Shown here in pieces: positions 1 to 8,200 of a stretch of DNA of 16,634 nucleotides. The notes below the pieces were generated by a model, which was not told where the DNA came from, did no database searches, and saw nothing but the letters and a program-made list of their open reading frames with translations. This stretch comes from Candidatus Cloacimonadota bacterium (lineage in GTDB: Bacteria > Cloacimonadota > Cloacimonadia > Cloacimonadales > Cloacimonadaceae): assembly GCA_023230795.1 (NCBI GenBank), contig JALNWR010000032.1, positions 1-16,634 of the forward strand, given 5' to 3'. Made by a program: the position numbers and the translations under genes. The stretch's first letter is position 1, and each line of letters opens with the position of its first letter.

Positions 1-20
1 GTGATGATCTGTTTTTCCAT
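1..20 (-). CDS. 5' end of a leftward gene, runs off the window
   Basis: Only the first six codons are visible (M-E-K-Q-I-I). The start is chosen because the minus strand reads CAGGAG, six bases, then ATG, a well-spaced ribosome-binding site of the same kind as those of the other genes here. The product cannot be named. A possible promoter lies just upstream (45-75), between this start and the truncated plus-strand gene, so the two are divergent. It could be a chance match, but SD strength and spacing favour a real start. Confidence 0.45.
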
Positions 21-44
21 GATTAACTCCTGTCTAATGATGGA

Positions 45-75
45 ACCATATTGTTGAGGCTATCTATCTTGTCAA
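45..75 (-). promoter_or_regulatory. possible promoter of the leftward gene
   Basis: On the minus strand a perfect TTGACA (plus positions 70-75) is followed after 19 bases by TATGGT (45-50), a 4/6 match to a -10 box with a long spacer. It sits 25-55 bases upstream of the start codon at 20. FCB bacteria often use other promoter consensus sequences, so the match may be fortuitous. Confidence 0.25.
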
Positions 76-109
76 GAACTATTTACATATATTTTTTGTC
101 CACTTTTAT

Positions 110-640
110 GTGCAACGGTCTTTTGATATGATTCAAGTCCGGCTGACTGACCCCGAAAGTGAGATTGATTCTCTTTTGGCAGTGATGGATTTGGAGATCG
201 TGCTTCAACTGGCAGCCATGGATCAAAGCAAACGACCAATTACCACAAAATATACTCAATATATATATCCAAACCGCAAGGTATATAATGCCAGACATGC
301 TGAGCATTGGGATAAGCTGAACCAATTATATAATACAGAAGAAGACCTCGTCCCGATTCCCAACAGTTCTGTGATCAGCTCAAACTACCCTAATCCTTTC
401 AATCCCATCACTACAATAGCATTTAGTATTCCTGAGGATTCAAAAGTGAAGCTGACGATCTTTAATATCAAAGGTCAAAAGATTAAGGACTTAGTCAGTG
501 AAAACATGTTGCGCGGACATCATAAGTTTGTATGGGACGGCAGAGATGATGGAAACCGCACAGTAAGCTCTGGCATCTACTTTGTGAAGCTATACGCGGC
601 TGGAAATAGCTATACCCACAAAATGATGCTGATGAAATAG
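110..640 (+). pseudogene. C-terminal remnant of a large T9SS-secreted protein
   Basis: The frame is open for 176 codons from a GTG at 110 and runs upstream to a TGA at 38-40 without a good start, ribosome-binding site or signal peptide. Residues about 85-176 form a complete T9SS type A sorting domain (YPNPFNP at the start, N-I-K-G-Q in the middle, G-I-Y-F-V near the end). Residues about 5-60 resemble the segment just before the sorting domain of the 1510-aa protein encoded at 5209-9741 (D-x-I-Q-V, then E-[IL]-D-S-L-L). It therefore looks like the tail of a paralog of that protein that lost about 1330 N-terminal residues. Without a signal peptide the product could not reach the T9SS. Homology fades close to the promoter region of the leftward gene, suggesting an old deletion or rearrangement. 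A short cytosolic protein cannot be excluded. Confidence 0.7.
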
Positions 641-663
641 CATCAAATGGCTACCGTTTGCTT

Positions 664-752
664 GAAAGCCTTTCTGTAAAAGGGGTTTTCTAAGGCATCA
701 CCAAAATGAGAATCAGGGCACGGTCATCAGATTGTGTCCTTACTCATTTTGG
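664..752 (+). terminator. structured 3' element after the truncated T9SS gene
   Basis: Two hairpins follow the stop codon. The first pairs CCTTT (669-673) with AAAGG (679-683), flanked by GAAA and TTTTC. The second pairs CCAAAATGAG (701-710) with CTCATTTTGG (743-752), a perfect 10-bp stem, enclosing AGGGCAC (715-721) paired with GTGTCCT (734-740) through one G-U wobble. The same arrangement occurs downstream of the lyase gene at 5112-5182 on the other strand. It is probably a transcription terminator or mRNA 3'-end stabiliser, but it lacks a classical long T run. Confidence 0.5.
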
Positions 753-797
753 CTATCTCGGACGCTTGCTTTCCTTGATGCACAGTCTCGGCTTTCA

Positions 798-853
798 CAT
801 GTCTTAGACTCGAGTTGACTTGAGATTTCGAGTCATCACGAGTCGAAGACATG
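798..853. repeat. intergenic 15-bp inverted repeat
   Basis: CATGTCTTAGACTCG (798-812) and CGAGTCGAAGACATG (839-853) are complementary with one mismatch, separated by 26 bases. A competing inner pairing is available: GACTCGA (807-813) with TCGAGTC (828-834), perfect, or GACTTG (817-822) with CGAGTC (829-834). It lies between the convergent ends of the truncated T9SS gene and the pseudokinase gene. It may act as a bidirectional terminator, though no T tract follows, or be a small palindromic repeat. Confidence 0.5.
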
Positions 854-894
854 TTAAAATCAAGTTCGTTGCAAAGGCGTGGTTACTGCTGTAG

Positions 895-3171
895 CTACCG
901 GCTCCGCACCACCCGGAAGCCGATGAAACCGGTCTTTATATAGGGCTTCACATACTCTCTGGCAGTAGTGCGCATTTGGTCCGCATTATGATACCAGGAT
1001 CCACCCCGGATCACTTTATCTGTCCCGTCCGCAGGGCCGCTATAAAGATTTCCCACGCGGTAGCTATAGGGAGCATACCAATTCCACACCCATTCATAGA
1101 CGTTGCCGCTCATATCATAGAGCTTCAGGGAATTGGGCTTTTTGCTGCCCACGGCCTGGCTGCGGGCCAGGGAATTTTCGGAATACCAGCCGATCTCATC
1201 GGGGTCATCAGAGCCGCTGTAACGCATGAAGTTTTTACCGATCCCGGCCTTGGCGGCAAATTCCCATTCCGCTTCGGTGGGCAAACGGTAGCCATCCGCC
1301 TCAAAATCGCAGCTGATCTCGGTGCCATGATAGTCGTAAGCCGGAGTGAGGCCGTCTTTTTTGCTTTTGGCGTTGCAGTATTCAATTACGTCATAAAACG
1401 AGACGTTTTCTACCGGGTGATTTGCTCCGATATTCAGAGATGGATTTGTTTCATACACCATATTCCACTGCTCTTGTGTGATTTCTTTGGGGCTGATCAT
1501 AAATCCATTGAGCTTTACGGTGAGCAGAGGAAATTCATCGTCTGCCGCTTCGGGAGAGATGCTGCCCATGATCAGTGTATCCGAGGGGACCCAAAGCATA
1601 TCCAGGGGAATGTTTTCCGCCAGGATGGGAAGGGTGATATCCTGAATATCTACAGCTTCGTCTTCGGTAAGTTCAAACTTCGGTTTATGCTGAAAGGCAA
1701 AACGCTGGATCAGCACATAGGATAAGATGATGATGCTCAGAATCATCAAGACAATAAAGCTTTTTCTCATGGTGCCGAGCTCCTGGGGACTGTCCGGATA
1801 AGGCTCAGGCTTTTTATCCGTGTATTTGCTTTGGGGAATAGGCTTTTGGCTAAGGGGCGCTTCTTTTATCTCTGAAGGAGGCGATGCGGGAGCTTCGGCA
1901 GGCTTTGGGCTTTCTTCCCCTTCAGCAATCTTAGGCTCAGGGGCTTCTTCCTGCTTTGTTTCAGGGGGCTCAGAAGGCTCTGCTATACCTGCATCAGCCT
2001 TGTCCTCTTCTGCTGTGGATGGCTGAGCCATGGTGAATTCATCTTGCTCTGGCCGGGCGGGATCTTCCTGAAAATCTGGCTCTGGGGGCTCCTCAAGCAT
2101 CAAAGCTGGTAGTTCTGGAGCAAATTCTGTGATTTCAGCTTCGATCTCGTTTTCTGTTTCAAGGCTTTCGGTGATGGGCGGCTCAGGGCTCAGATCCTCT
2201 TCAGGTTCGGTGATAGTTTCAGCAGAGAGGAGTCCTGTAGCTGTATCAATAGGCGCTATCTGTGATACCTCAGGGATATAAGAAGTTTCCTCATCTGCCT
2301 CAGCAAATTCAGGCTCAGACCTCGGAGGCGTCACCGGTGCCTCTACGGGCTCATGATAGCTCCAGTCGAGCTCCGCAACTTCATGTTGCAGAATATCCAG
2401 CAGTTCAGCATAGTCTTGAATCCTCTCGCAAGGGTCCAGCTTGAGGCAAGCAAGCAGAACGCTGTATAGCCCGTCTGGCACTTTCTCGGCCTTTGGCAAA
2501 GTAACGCCCCGGCTAAAGCTCTGCAGCTTCTGTTCATCCGGCCCGATGAAGCTATCCAGCCGCCAGGGCAATTCCCGGCACAAACTCTGATAGAGCACTA
2601 CCGCCCAGGAATAGATATCAGAATTCGGATGCGGATTTGAGGTCTTAAATATCTCCGGAGCCACATAGAGCATGGGATAGGGATAATTCAAACTGCCTTC
2701 GGAGTGTTTCCAGGCATCCCGATTTTTGCCAAAGCCAATCACCTTCAGCTCTGAGGCTGCATTGATTATGATATTGTAAGGATTGAGATTGTAGTGGCTG
2801 ATCTGCTTTTTGGAGGCATAGATCAGGGCATGCAGAAGGTCTCGCGCCCAGATCAGGCATTGGTGGAGGGTCACGTTTTCGGAATATTGCCTGAGGTATT
2901 CTATCAGAGCCAGTCCCGGGGCGTATTCGGCGACCAGATCTTGGCCTTCTGAAAGATAGTCCAGCGCTTTGCGAATATGCGGGTGAGCAAGCTGCATTGC
3001 TGCTTCGGCTTCACTCTTCAGGCTCTCAGATAGCTTCTGGTCCCTGATCTGGGCCGGAGCCTGAGTCTTGATCAAGACCTGTTTTCCATCCTGCAACCGC
3101 TGAGCTTTATACAAGATAAAGCGGCGGGATTGATGGATAGTCTCGATGATTCGGTAATCGTCTAAGGCCAT
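895..3171 (-). CDS. membrane-anchored pseudokinase fused to a SUMF1/FGE-like domain
   Basis: The 758-aa product has a Ser/Thr-kinase-like N-terminus (about 5-265), an acidic Pro/Glu-rich linker (270-465), one transmembrane helix (about 471-490) and a C-terminal SUMF1/formylglycine-generating-enzyme-like domain (about 523-758; RLPTEAEWEFAA, D-M-S-G-N-V-Y-E-W, RGGSW, G-F-R-V-V). The kinase part keeps the ATP Lys (K35), helix-C Glu (E54), APE (171-173) and F-helix Asp (D185). It lacks a glycine-rich loop, has H-Y-N at the HRD site (N128 for the catalytic Asp) and G-F-G at the DFG site (G146). It is therefore a probable pseudokinase. The SUMF1 domain has no cysteine near its end, where true sulfatase-activating enzymes carry the catalytic pair, so it is probably a binding or scaffold fold. 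Predicted topology: kinase part in the cytoplasm, SUMF1 part in the periplasm. It starts 3 bp after the hutI stop, with only a weak AAGG ahead, so it is probably co-transcribed and perhaps translationally coupled. Its role is unknown; signalling across the membrane is inference. Confidence 0.9.
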   Translation of the reverse strand: MALDDYRIIETIHQSRRFILYKAQRLQDGKQVLIKTQAPAQIRDQKLSESLKSEAEAAMQLAHPHIRKALDYLSEGQDLVAEYAPGLALIEYLRQYSENVTLHQCLIWARDLLHALIYASKKQISHYNLNPYNIIINAASELKVIGFGKNRDAWKHSEGSLNYPYPMLYVAPEIFKTSNPHPNSDIYSWAVVLYQSLCRELPWRLDSFIGPDEQKLQSFSRGVTLPKAEKVPDGLYSVLLACLKLDPCERIQDYAELLDILQHEVAELDWSYHEPVEAPVTPPRSEPEFAEADEETSYIPEVSQIAPIDTATGLLSAETITEPEEDLSPEPPITESLETENEIEAEITEFAPELPALMLEEPPEPDFQEDPARPEQDEFTMAQPSTAEEDKADAGIAEPSEPPETKQEEAPEPKIAEGEESPKPAEAPASPPSEIKEAPLSQKPIPQSKYTDKKPEPYPDSPQELGTMRKSFIVLMILSIIILSYVLIQRFAFQHKPKFELTEDEAVDIQDITLPILAENIPLDMLWVPSDTLIMGSISPEAADDEFPLLTVKLNGFMISPKEITQEQWNMVYETNPSLNIGANHPVENVSFYDVIEYCNAKSKKDGLTPAYDYHGTEISCDFEADGYRLPTEAEWEFAAKAGIGKNFMRYSGSDDPDEIGWYSENSLARSQAVGSKKPNSLKLYDMSGNVYEWVWNWYAPYSYRVGNLYSGPADGTDKVIRGGSWYHNADQMRTTAREYVKPYIKTGFIGFRVVRSR

Positions 3172-3174
3172 AGT

Positions 3175-4428
3175 TTATTGTGCCTTATAGATGCGGCGGC
3201 CACGTTTGAGAACCTTCACTATATGAGAGGAACCCAGATGGTAGGGGATAAAGTTCAGGCTGGGGATATCCCAGAAAATGATGTCGGCCAGCTTGCCTAT
3301 CTCCAGCGAGCCCACTTGATCCTGAAGGTCCAGGGCACAGGCTGCGTTGATGGTGGCTGCGCTGAGTGCTTCGATGGGCGTAAATCCCATTTGCAGACAG
3401 GCCAGGCTCATGGTAAAAGGCATGCTGTCACAATTGCAGCTACCGGGATTGTAATCCGTAGCAATGGCTACCGGCAGGCCGCTATCTATCATAAAGCGTC
3501 CGCGGGCATAAGCCTTGGAAGCCAGAGAAAAGAGGGTGGCAGGTAGCAAAGTGGGAATCACTCCGGCTGCTTTGAGTGCCATAATTCCCTGATCGGAAGC
3601 GGCACCCAGATGATCTGCAGACACACAGCCCATTTCTGCGGCCAGCTCTGCCCCACCTATCCAGACTATCTCATCGGCATGCATTTTCAGCTTGAGCCCA
3701 TGGTCTTTGGCTGCTCTCAGCACCCGACGCGATTCTTCTATGCTAAACACATGAGACTCGGTGAAGATATCGCAAAATTCGGCAATGCCCTGCTCTTTTA
3801 CCGCCGGAATCATCTCATCTATGAGGATTCTCAGATAGCTGGCATGATCGTTTTCATATTCAATAGGATACTCATGGGCACCCATAAAGGTGGGCACGAT
3901 ATCGATGGGCAGGATTTGGGAGAGTTCAGCAATGGCTTTTAGCTGCTTGAGCTCGCTTTCCACGCTGAGGCCATATCCGCTTTTTGCCTCCAGAGTAGTG
4001 ACCCCCAGAGCCATCATTTTTCGGATTCTGGGCAGGCTGAGCTCCACCAATTCGGCAGCGCTGGCAGCCCTGGTGGAAGCTATGCTGCTGCGAATTCCTC
4101 CGCCGGCCAGAGAGATCTCCACATAGCTTTTACCCGCCAGGCGCATGGCAAATTCATCCTCCCGGGTATGCACAAAGACAGGATGCGTATGGCTATCCAC
4201 AAAGCCGGGGGTCAAAATCCGCCCACTGGCATCGATGGCTTCGTCCCACGTGTATTTTCTCTCTATTTCAGCAGAAGAGCCGAGCTCCAGGATGCGCCCG
4301 TCTTTGATGGCGATTCCAGCGTTTTCGATGATGCCGGCATCATTCATCTGCTGGGCTGTCTTAGCTTTGCCGCCAGAGGTCATGGTGGCTAATTGTCTAA
4401 TATTCGTAATGATCATATCTGCTTTCAT
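3175..4428 (-). CDS. hutI: imidazolonepropionase
   Basis: HutI (EC 3.5.2.7) hydrolyses 4-imidazolone-5-propionate to N-formimidoyl-L-glutamate, the third step of histidine degradation, in the cytoplasm. The 417-aa length is normal for the family. Amidohydrolase motifs are in order: D-S-H-T-H-P with metal ligands H80 and H82, the glycine-rich GGGI (109-112), KSGYGL (149-154), GAHEYP (183-188), KMHADE (248-253; H250 a ligand), SADH (270-273) and ATDYNPGSC (323-331; D325 a ligand). These match the known HutI metal site and substrate loops, and no key residue is missing. The start is supported by AAAAGGAG (4437-4444) eight bases upstream. No hutH, hutU or formiminoglutamate-processing gene is present nearby, so the rest of the pathway must be elsewhere. 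The pseudokinase gene follows after 3 bp, an unusual partner for a hut gene. Confidence 0.96.
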   Translation of the reverse strand: MKADMIITNIRQLATMTSGGKAKTAQQMNDAGIIENAGIAIKDGRILELGSSAEIERKYTWDEAIDASGRILTPGFVDSHTHPVFVHTREDEFAMRLAGKSYVEISLAGGGIRSSIASTRAASAAELVELSLPRIRKMMALGVTTLEAKSGYGLSVESELKQLKAIAELSQILPIDIVPTFMGAHEYPIEYENDHASYLRILIDEMIPAVKEQGIAEFCDIFTESHVFSIEESRRVLRAAKDHGLKLKMHADEIVWIGGAELAAEMGCVSADHLGAASDQGIMALKAAGVIPTLLPATLFSLASKAYARGRFMIDSGLPVAIATDYNPGSCNCDSMPFTMSLACLQMGFTPIEALSAATINAACALDLQDQVGSLEIGKLADIIFWDIPSLNFIPYHLGSSHIVKVLKRGRRIYKAQ

Positions 4429-4452
4429 ATCATAAACTCCTTTTAGAAAGGC

Positions 4453-4480
4453 AATTTATTTCTTCAAGATAATTAGTCAA
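4453..4480 (-). promoter_or_regulatory. possible hutI promoter
   Basis: On the minus strand TTGACT (plus 4475-4480) and TAAATT (4453-4458) are separated by 16 bases, about 25-50 bases upstream of the hutI ATG. Each box deviates from the sigma-70 consensus (5/6 and 4/6). The position is right for a promoter of the hutI-pseudokinase unit, but the region is AT-rich and chance matches are easy. Confidence 0.28.
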
Positions 4481-4551
4481 GATTTATTGAGGTATTCCTT
4501 TTACAGGCATTCCCCTATTTTACGAGAGTCTGATTATGGACTGGTCGGTAT

Positions 4552-4637
4552 TTGCTATCTGAAATGCCGTCCCTACAGGACTCTATAACCTTGTGTAGCT
4601 GTAGGTTGCTATCTAAAATGCCGTCCCGATGAGACTC
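4552..4637. repeat. 32-nt imperfect direct repeat, two copies
   Basis: Copies at 4552-4583 and 4606-4637 both read TTGCTATCT, then [GA]AAATGCCGTCCC, then a short variable part ending in GACTC. They start 54 bases apart. An isolated CTACAGGACTC recurs at about 4810-4820. This resembles a dispersed intergenic repeat rather than a coding or CRISPR element, since there are only two copies, with mismatches and a non-unique spacer length. Confidence 0.6.
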
Positions 4638-5111
4638 GGATTAGGAGGATATTAATGCTTTAATCATGAATCTTAACTGCCAAAAGTATAAATTAAAACA
4701 CATAGGCATAGATGACAGCTAAGATCTTATCATTAAGTTCATTATCAAAAGAGTGACTCGACATTTTGGGGGAATGCCAGTTCCTTTTATTATTTACAGA
4801 GAGATCGTTCTACAGGACTCAATTCAAGGAGTGACTAAAATGATGGAGATCTGTGGCCAACCTGATGGGACACACTGGCTTTTCTGATTTGATTTATAAA
4901 CCGCGAAAGACACGGAAGGATTGGACGGGAAACTGAATCATTTCTTGGTCAAGCTTGCCAAACTACCTTTGTTCTTGCGCCATATAAATACCGATATGGC
5001 AGTCGCTCAGGCTCATGCACGAAGATATTTACCTAAAAGCCGTGGAGTATCTTGTTGCTGCCGTGACCATGCATTGTCAGGCCGCAAGCTCTCAGCAATA
5101 GCCGTAAATAA
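4638..5111. other. gene-free stretch, possibly with decayed coding sequence
   Basis: No convincing gene is seen. The plus strand is open from a TTG at 4921 to a TGA ending at 5115 (64 codons) but lacks a ribosome-binding site. In part of the same interval another plus frame, about 4990-5096, reads a more protein-like stretch (L-R-L-M-H-E-D-I-Y-L-K-A-V-E-Y-L) ending in TAG. The two frames together could be a frameshifted fragment of an old gene, but I recognise no family. Near 4899-4920 is an AAACCGCGAAAGACACGG segment of low-complexity appearance. No tRNA or riboswitch-like fold was recognised. Confidence 0.35.
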
Positions 5112-5182
5112 ATGAGCGAGGGCACGATCAAATGACCGTGCCCTTAACTCATGCTTTGAAGAGCCCTTTATGCAAAAAGGCC
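5112..5182 (-). terminator. structured 3' element after the lyase gene
   Basis: Read on the minus strand, downstream of the lyase stop at 5209, this has a CCTTT...AAAGG hairpin (5163-5182) and then a strong hairpin. The latter pairs AGGGCACG (5119-5126) with CGTGCCCT (5137-5144), a perfect 8-bp GC-rich stem extended inward by TCA/TGA, all enclosed by ATGAG (5112-5116) and CTCAT (5148-5152). It is the counterpart of the element at 664-752. Its position at the operon end suggests a terminator or 3'-end stabiliser; only an ATTTATTTA stretch follows. Confidence 0.6.
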
Positions 5183-5208
5183 TTAAGGCAACTTATATTC
5201 ATATGACA

Positions 5209-8200
5209 CTATTTCAGCATCATTACTTTTTTGACTAACGTATTGTTCTCGCTATCAATTCTGATAAAATACAAGCCGGAGCTAACTAAGCTGTTACCGT
5301 TATCTTTACCATCCCAAATCACCTTGTGGAAACCTCTCATCATATCACCATCTATCAGATTTCGTACTCTTTGTCCCCGGATATTATAGATAGAAAGGCG
5401 CACCTTGCTTTCTTCCGGTAATGAGAATGCTATCGTGGTGGAGGGATTGAAGGGATTGGGATAATTGCTTAGCTCCAATACAGTCGGAACCGGAGCGTTG
5501 TACATTGACTCATCTTCTGATTCGGCCATTATTTGATCCCATAGCTTATCTACCGTATGTTTCGCATCCTTGAGTGTAGAGATTGAGATTCCGTTTGATT
5601 GATACGACATTGCCGAATGCGCCCCCTTGCCTGGATCCTCGTAATACATATCCTGCACGGTATAGGCTATATCAAGCAGACATAAGAGCGAATCCAATTC
5701 AGTAGCGGAAAGCAATAAAAGGTCTTCATAAACTTGTATTGCATCTGGATACAGGCCATCTAATCTATCAACGATGGCATATTTGGCTTGAGCACTTTTT
5801 AGTAAGATACTGTCGCTACACGCTACCATGTAAGCATCATAGATTCCGCGCAAATCGCTTAGCAAGTCAGGATATCCTGCATAAATAGAGTTCAACCTTC
5901 CCAAGCTCTGCAAAGCATACAGACTATCCGGTTCATTTGTAACTATGGTGGTATATAGTTGCTTAGCCAGCACTTGATCTCCGCTTTCTTCTGCCGCCAG
6001 AGCCTGCTGAAACAGGTTATTTCCTGAATGTATGAAGAATGTATTTGGCTCCCAACTATACGGTTCAAAATTCACATCCCATTGCAGAGGAAAAATTGAG
6101 GCTCGGATCTGATGACTATCAGTGGTTCCCCAATAATTATTTGTTGCTTTCATAGGCTTAGGCACATCATAGGATTGGTAATAAAGAGAATATCCTATTC
6201 CATCGGCATTGATATCATTGTAACCATCGTCTAAAATCGGATATGAGTCGTTTAACAGCCATATTTCTGGCCCTGACGTACCATCGCTTTCAGTATAAGA
6301 GATATTGCATTCTCTGACTATCGGCTCGGAGCTCCGGAGCATGAATAGCCCCACCGAGGCATTATTGTGAATATCATTCTTGGAAATTATGGTATTGCTA
6401 TTGTAGATCAGCACAGCTACGTCATTTTGCGTTATCTCATTGTCGCCTATATACCCTAAGCAACTGGCGATATAATTGTTCAAAACCACGATGCCGGAAC
6501 TGTTTTGTAGTATCCTATTATTCTCGATGATGAAGGGAGTTCTCGTATCTATGGATATACCCTGATCGCAATTCATGATTTCACTATTGGTGATTGTTGC
6601 TGTTCCTCTGACCTGAATGCCAGTCATGGCACTTTCAATAATAGCGTTGTTACAAAAAAGGTAGGCATTCTGGTAAGTAACAATACCAGACCATTGTTGG
6701 CCACTGGTATCCATAGTTATCGATCTCGAATCTCCACCATCTATAGTTAGTAATCCATAGTTGTGGATTCTAACTCCCTCGGAAATTAATACTGAGCTGT
6801 TTGGGCCTATATCCATACTGGCACCACCTGCGATTGTGACATTGCCAGTTATCTCAATATCTCCCTGAATATTAAGATCGGTATTAAGCTCGGTTTGCGG
6901 GATAGTTCCCTTAGCGATTAACAGATCATCACTAATCAATCCTGCCGCCTCTAAATCAGCCCAGGCATAATTCACATAGAAATACTGATCATCATAGGCT
7001 AAAGACTGAATAATATCTGTAGAGGTGAAACGATAATTTGGATCGGGATTGGGTATCGGTTCAGGAATAACAGGGGGAATCGCTGTCTGCATAATAGCTG
7101 TGAATTGATCTGGATCAGCACCTGATCTATATATCTTAAATCTCGGATGTGAAATTGAGGTATCGTGACATACCACATCCAGCTTCTCTTGCATATATGA
7201 TGCTGTGATTCCTTTTATATCACTGTTGTACAAACGCAAGAGATCAGTATCATCAACTTGCAGGTATTCTCCATTTAACAAAACAATGGATCGATCTAAA
7301 GAGATAGACGGAGCATCTCTATACTTAGTAGCCATAAACATTTTTCCATCTGTCTCAATAGCAGTATCTAATATATCAATTGCCTGATCAGCCCCATCAG
7401 TACATCCAATAAGTGTTAAGGTTTCCGTAGCCGGTACGCTACTTGATACACTTGTAACAGCAGTACAATATATGGAATCAATTACGGTAACAGAATCAAG
7501 CACTCTGGGAGTACCACCTGATCTTTGGGCTAAAACTGTAATAAACTTTGGATTTTGAGCTGCAGTTGCGACTTGTTTACCCCGAATATGACTATCATAA
7601 GGCAAATTTGCACAATTTGGAAAATCTAATGAATTCACAGAAGTTTCCTTAACGGTTCCCGAATAATATGGTGAAAAGGATCCACAAGCAATTTCCAGGT
7701 AATCAAACCCGGACCCAGAGTCTCGCTTTACTGAGAACACATTGTTATTTAATTCAATGTCTGCCTCTGAACTCGGACGTACCCCAAATTGCAAGAGATT
7801 CCAGTAGTCATAGAAATTCTCTTCGTCATGTGAAGTAACATCATCAAAGACAACAAACAAGTCCTTGTCTCTGACAAACGATCGTGATAGACTTGCTATT
7901 TGTATTTGTTGCGCCAGTGGCAGAGAGTTATTATCAGAATTGCGGTACCCAAGTTTTAGGCTAAGTATGTCTAAATCGGGACTTTTTTGGAAGTATTCTC
8001 TAAAACAAGGGTCTTCGACCATCTCTTCTGGAGTCACAGTCTCTTTTTCGTAATATTGAAAAGCACTTAACGGCCGATAGTTACCACCCAAGTTGTTTAG
8101 TAAATCATTTTGTGCTGTTTCAGATGGATTTACGATGAGCATATTATGTGCATATGGTGATCGACAAAAAGTCCTTCCATCGTTCCAACCTGTACGGTAA

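Noticed and set aside
83..325. 80-codon minus-strand open frame
   Set aside because: It is antisense to the remnant tail and overlaps the better supported start region of the leftward gene; no Shine-Dalgarno or family match.
976..1725. 249-codon plus-strand open frame
   Set aside because: It lies antisense inside the SUMF1 and TM region of the pseudokinase fusion, which has clear domain motifs; the plus frame lacks a recognisable domain and a ribosome-binding site.
3178..4435. Several plus-strand open frames opposite hutI
   Set aside because: All are antisense shadows of a gene with full HutI motifs and intact metal ligands.
4552..4637. CRISPR array
   Set aside because: Only two mismatched copies, no further regular repeats and no cas genes nearby.
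4921..5115. 64-codon plus-strand open frame as a real gene
   Set aside because: TTG start without ribosome-binding site, no recognisable family, and a competing protein-like frame in the same interval; at best a relic.
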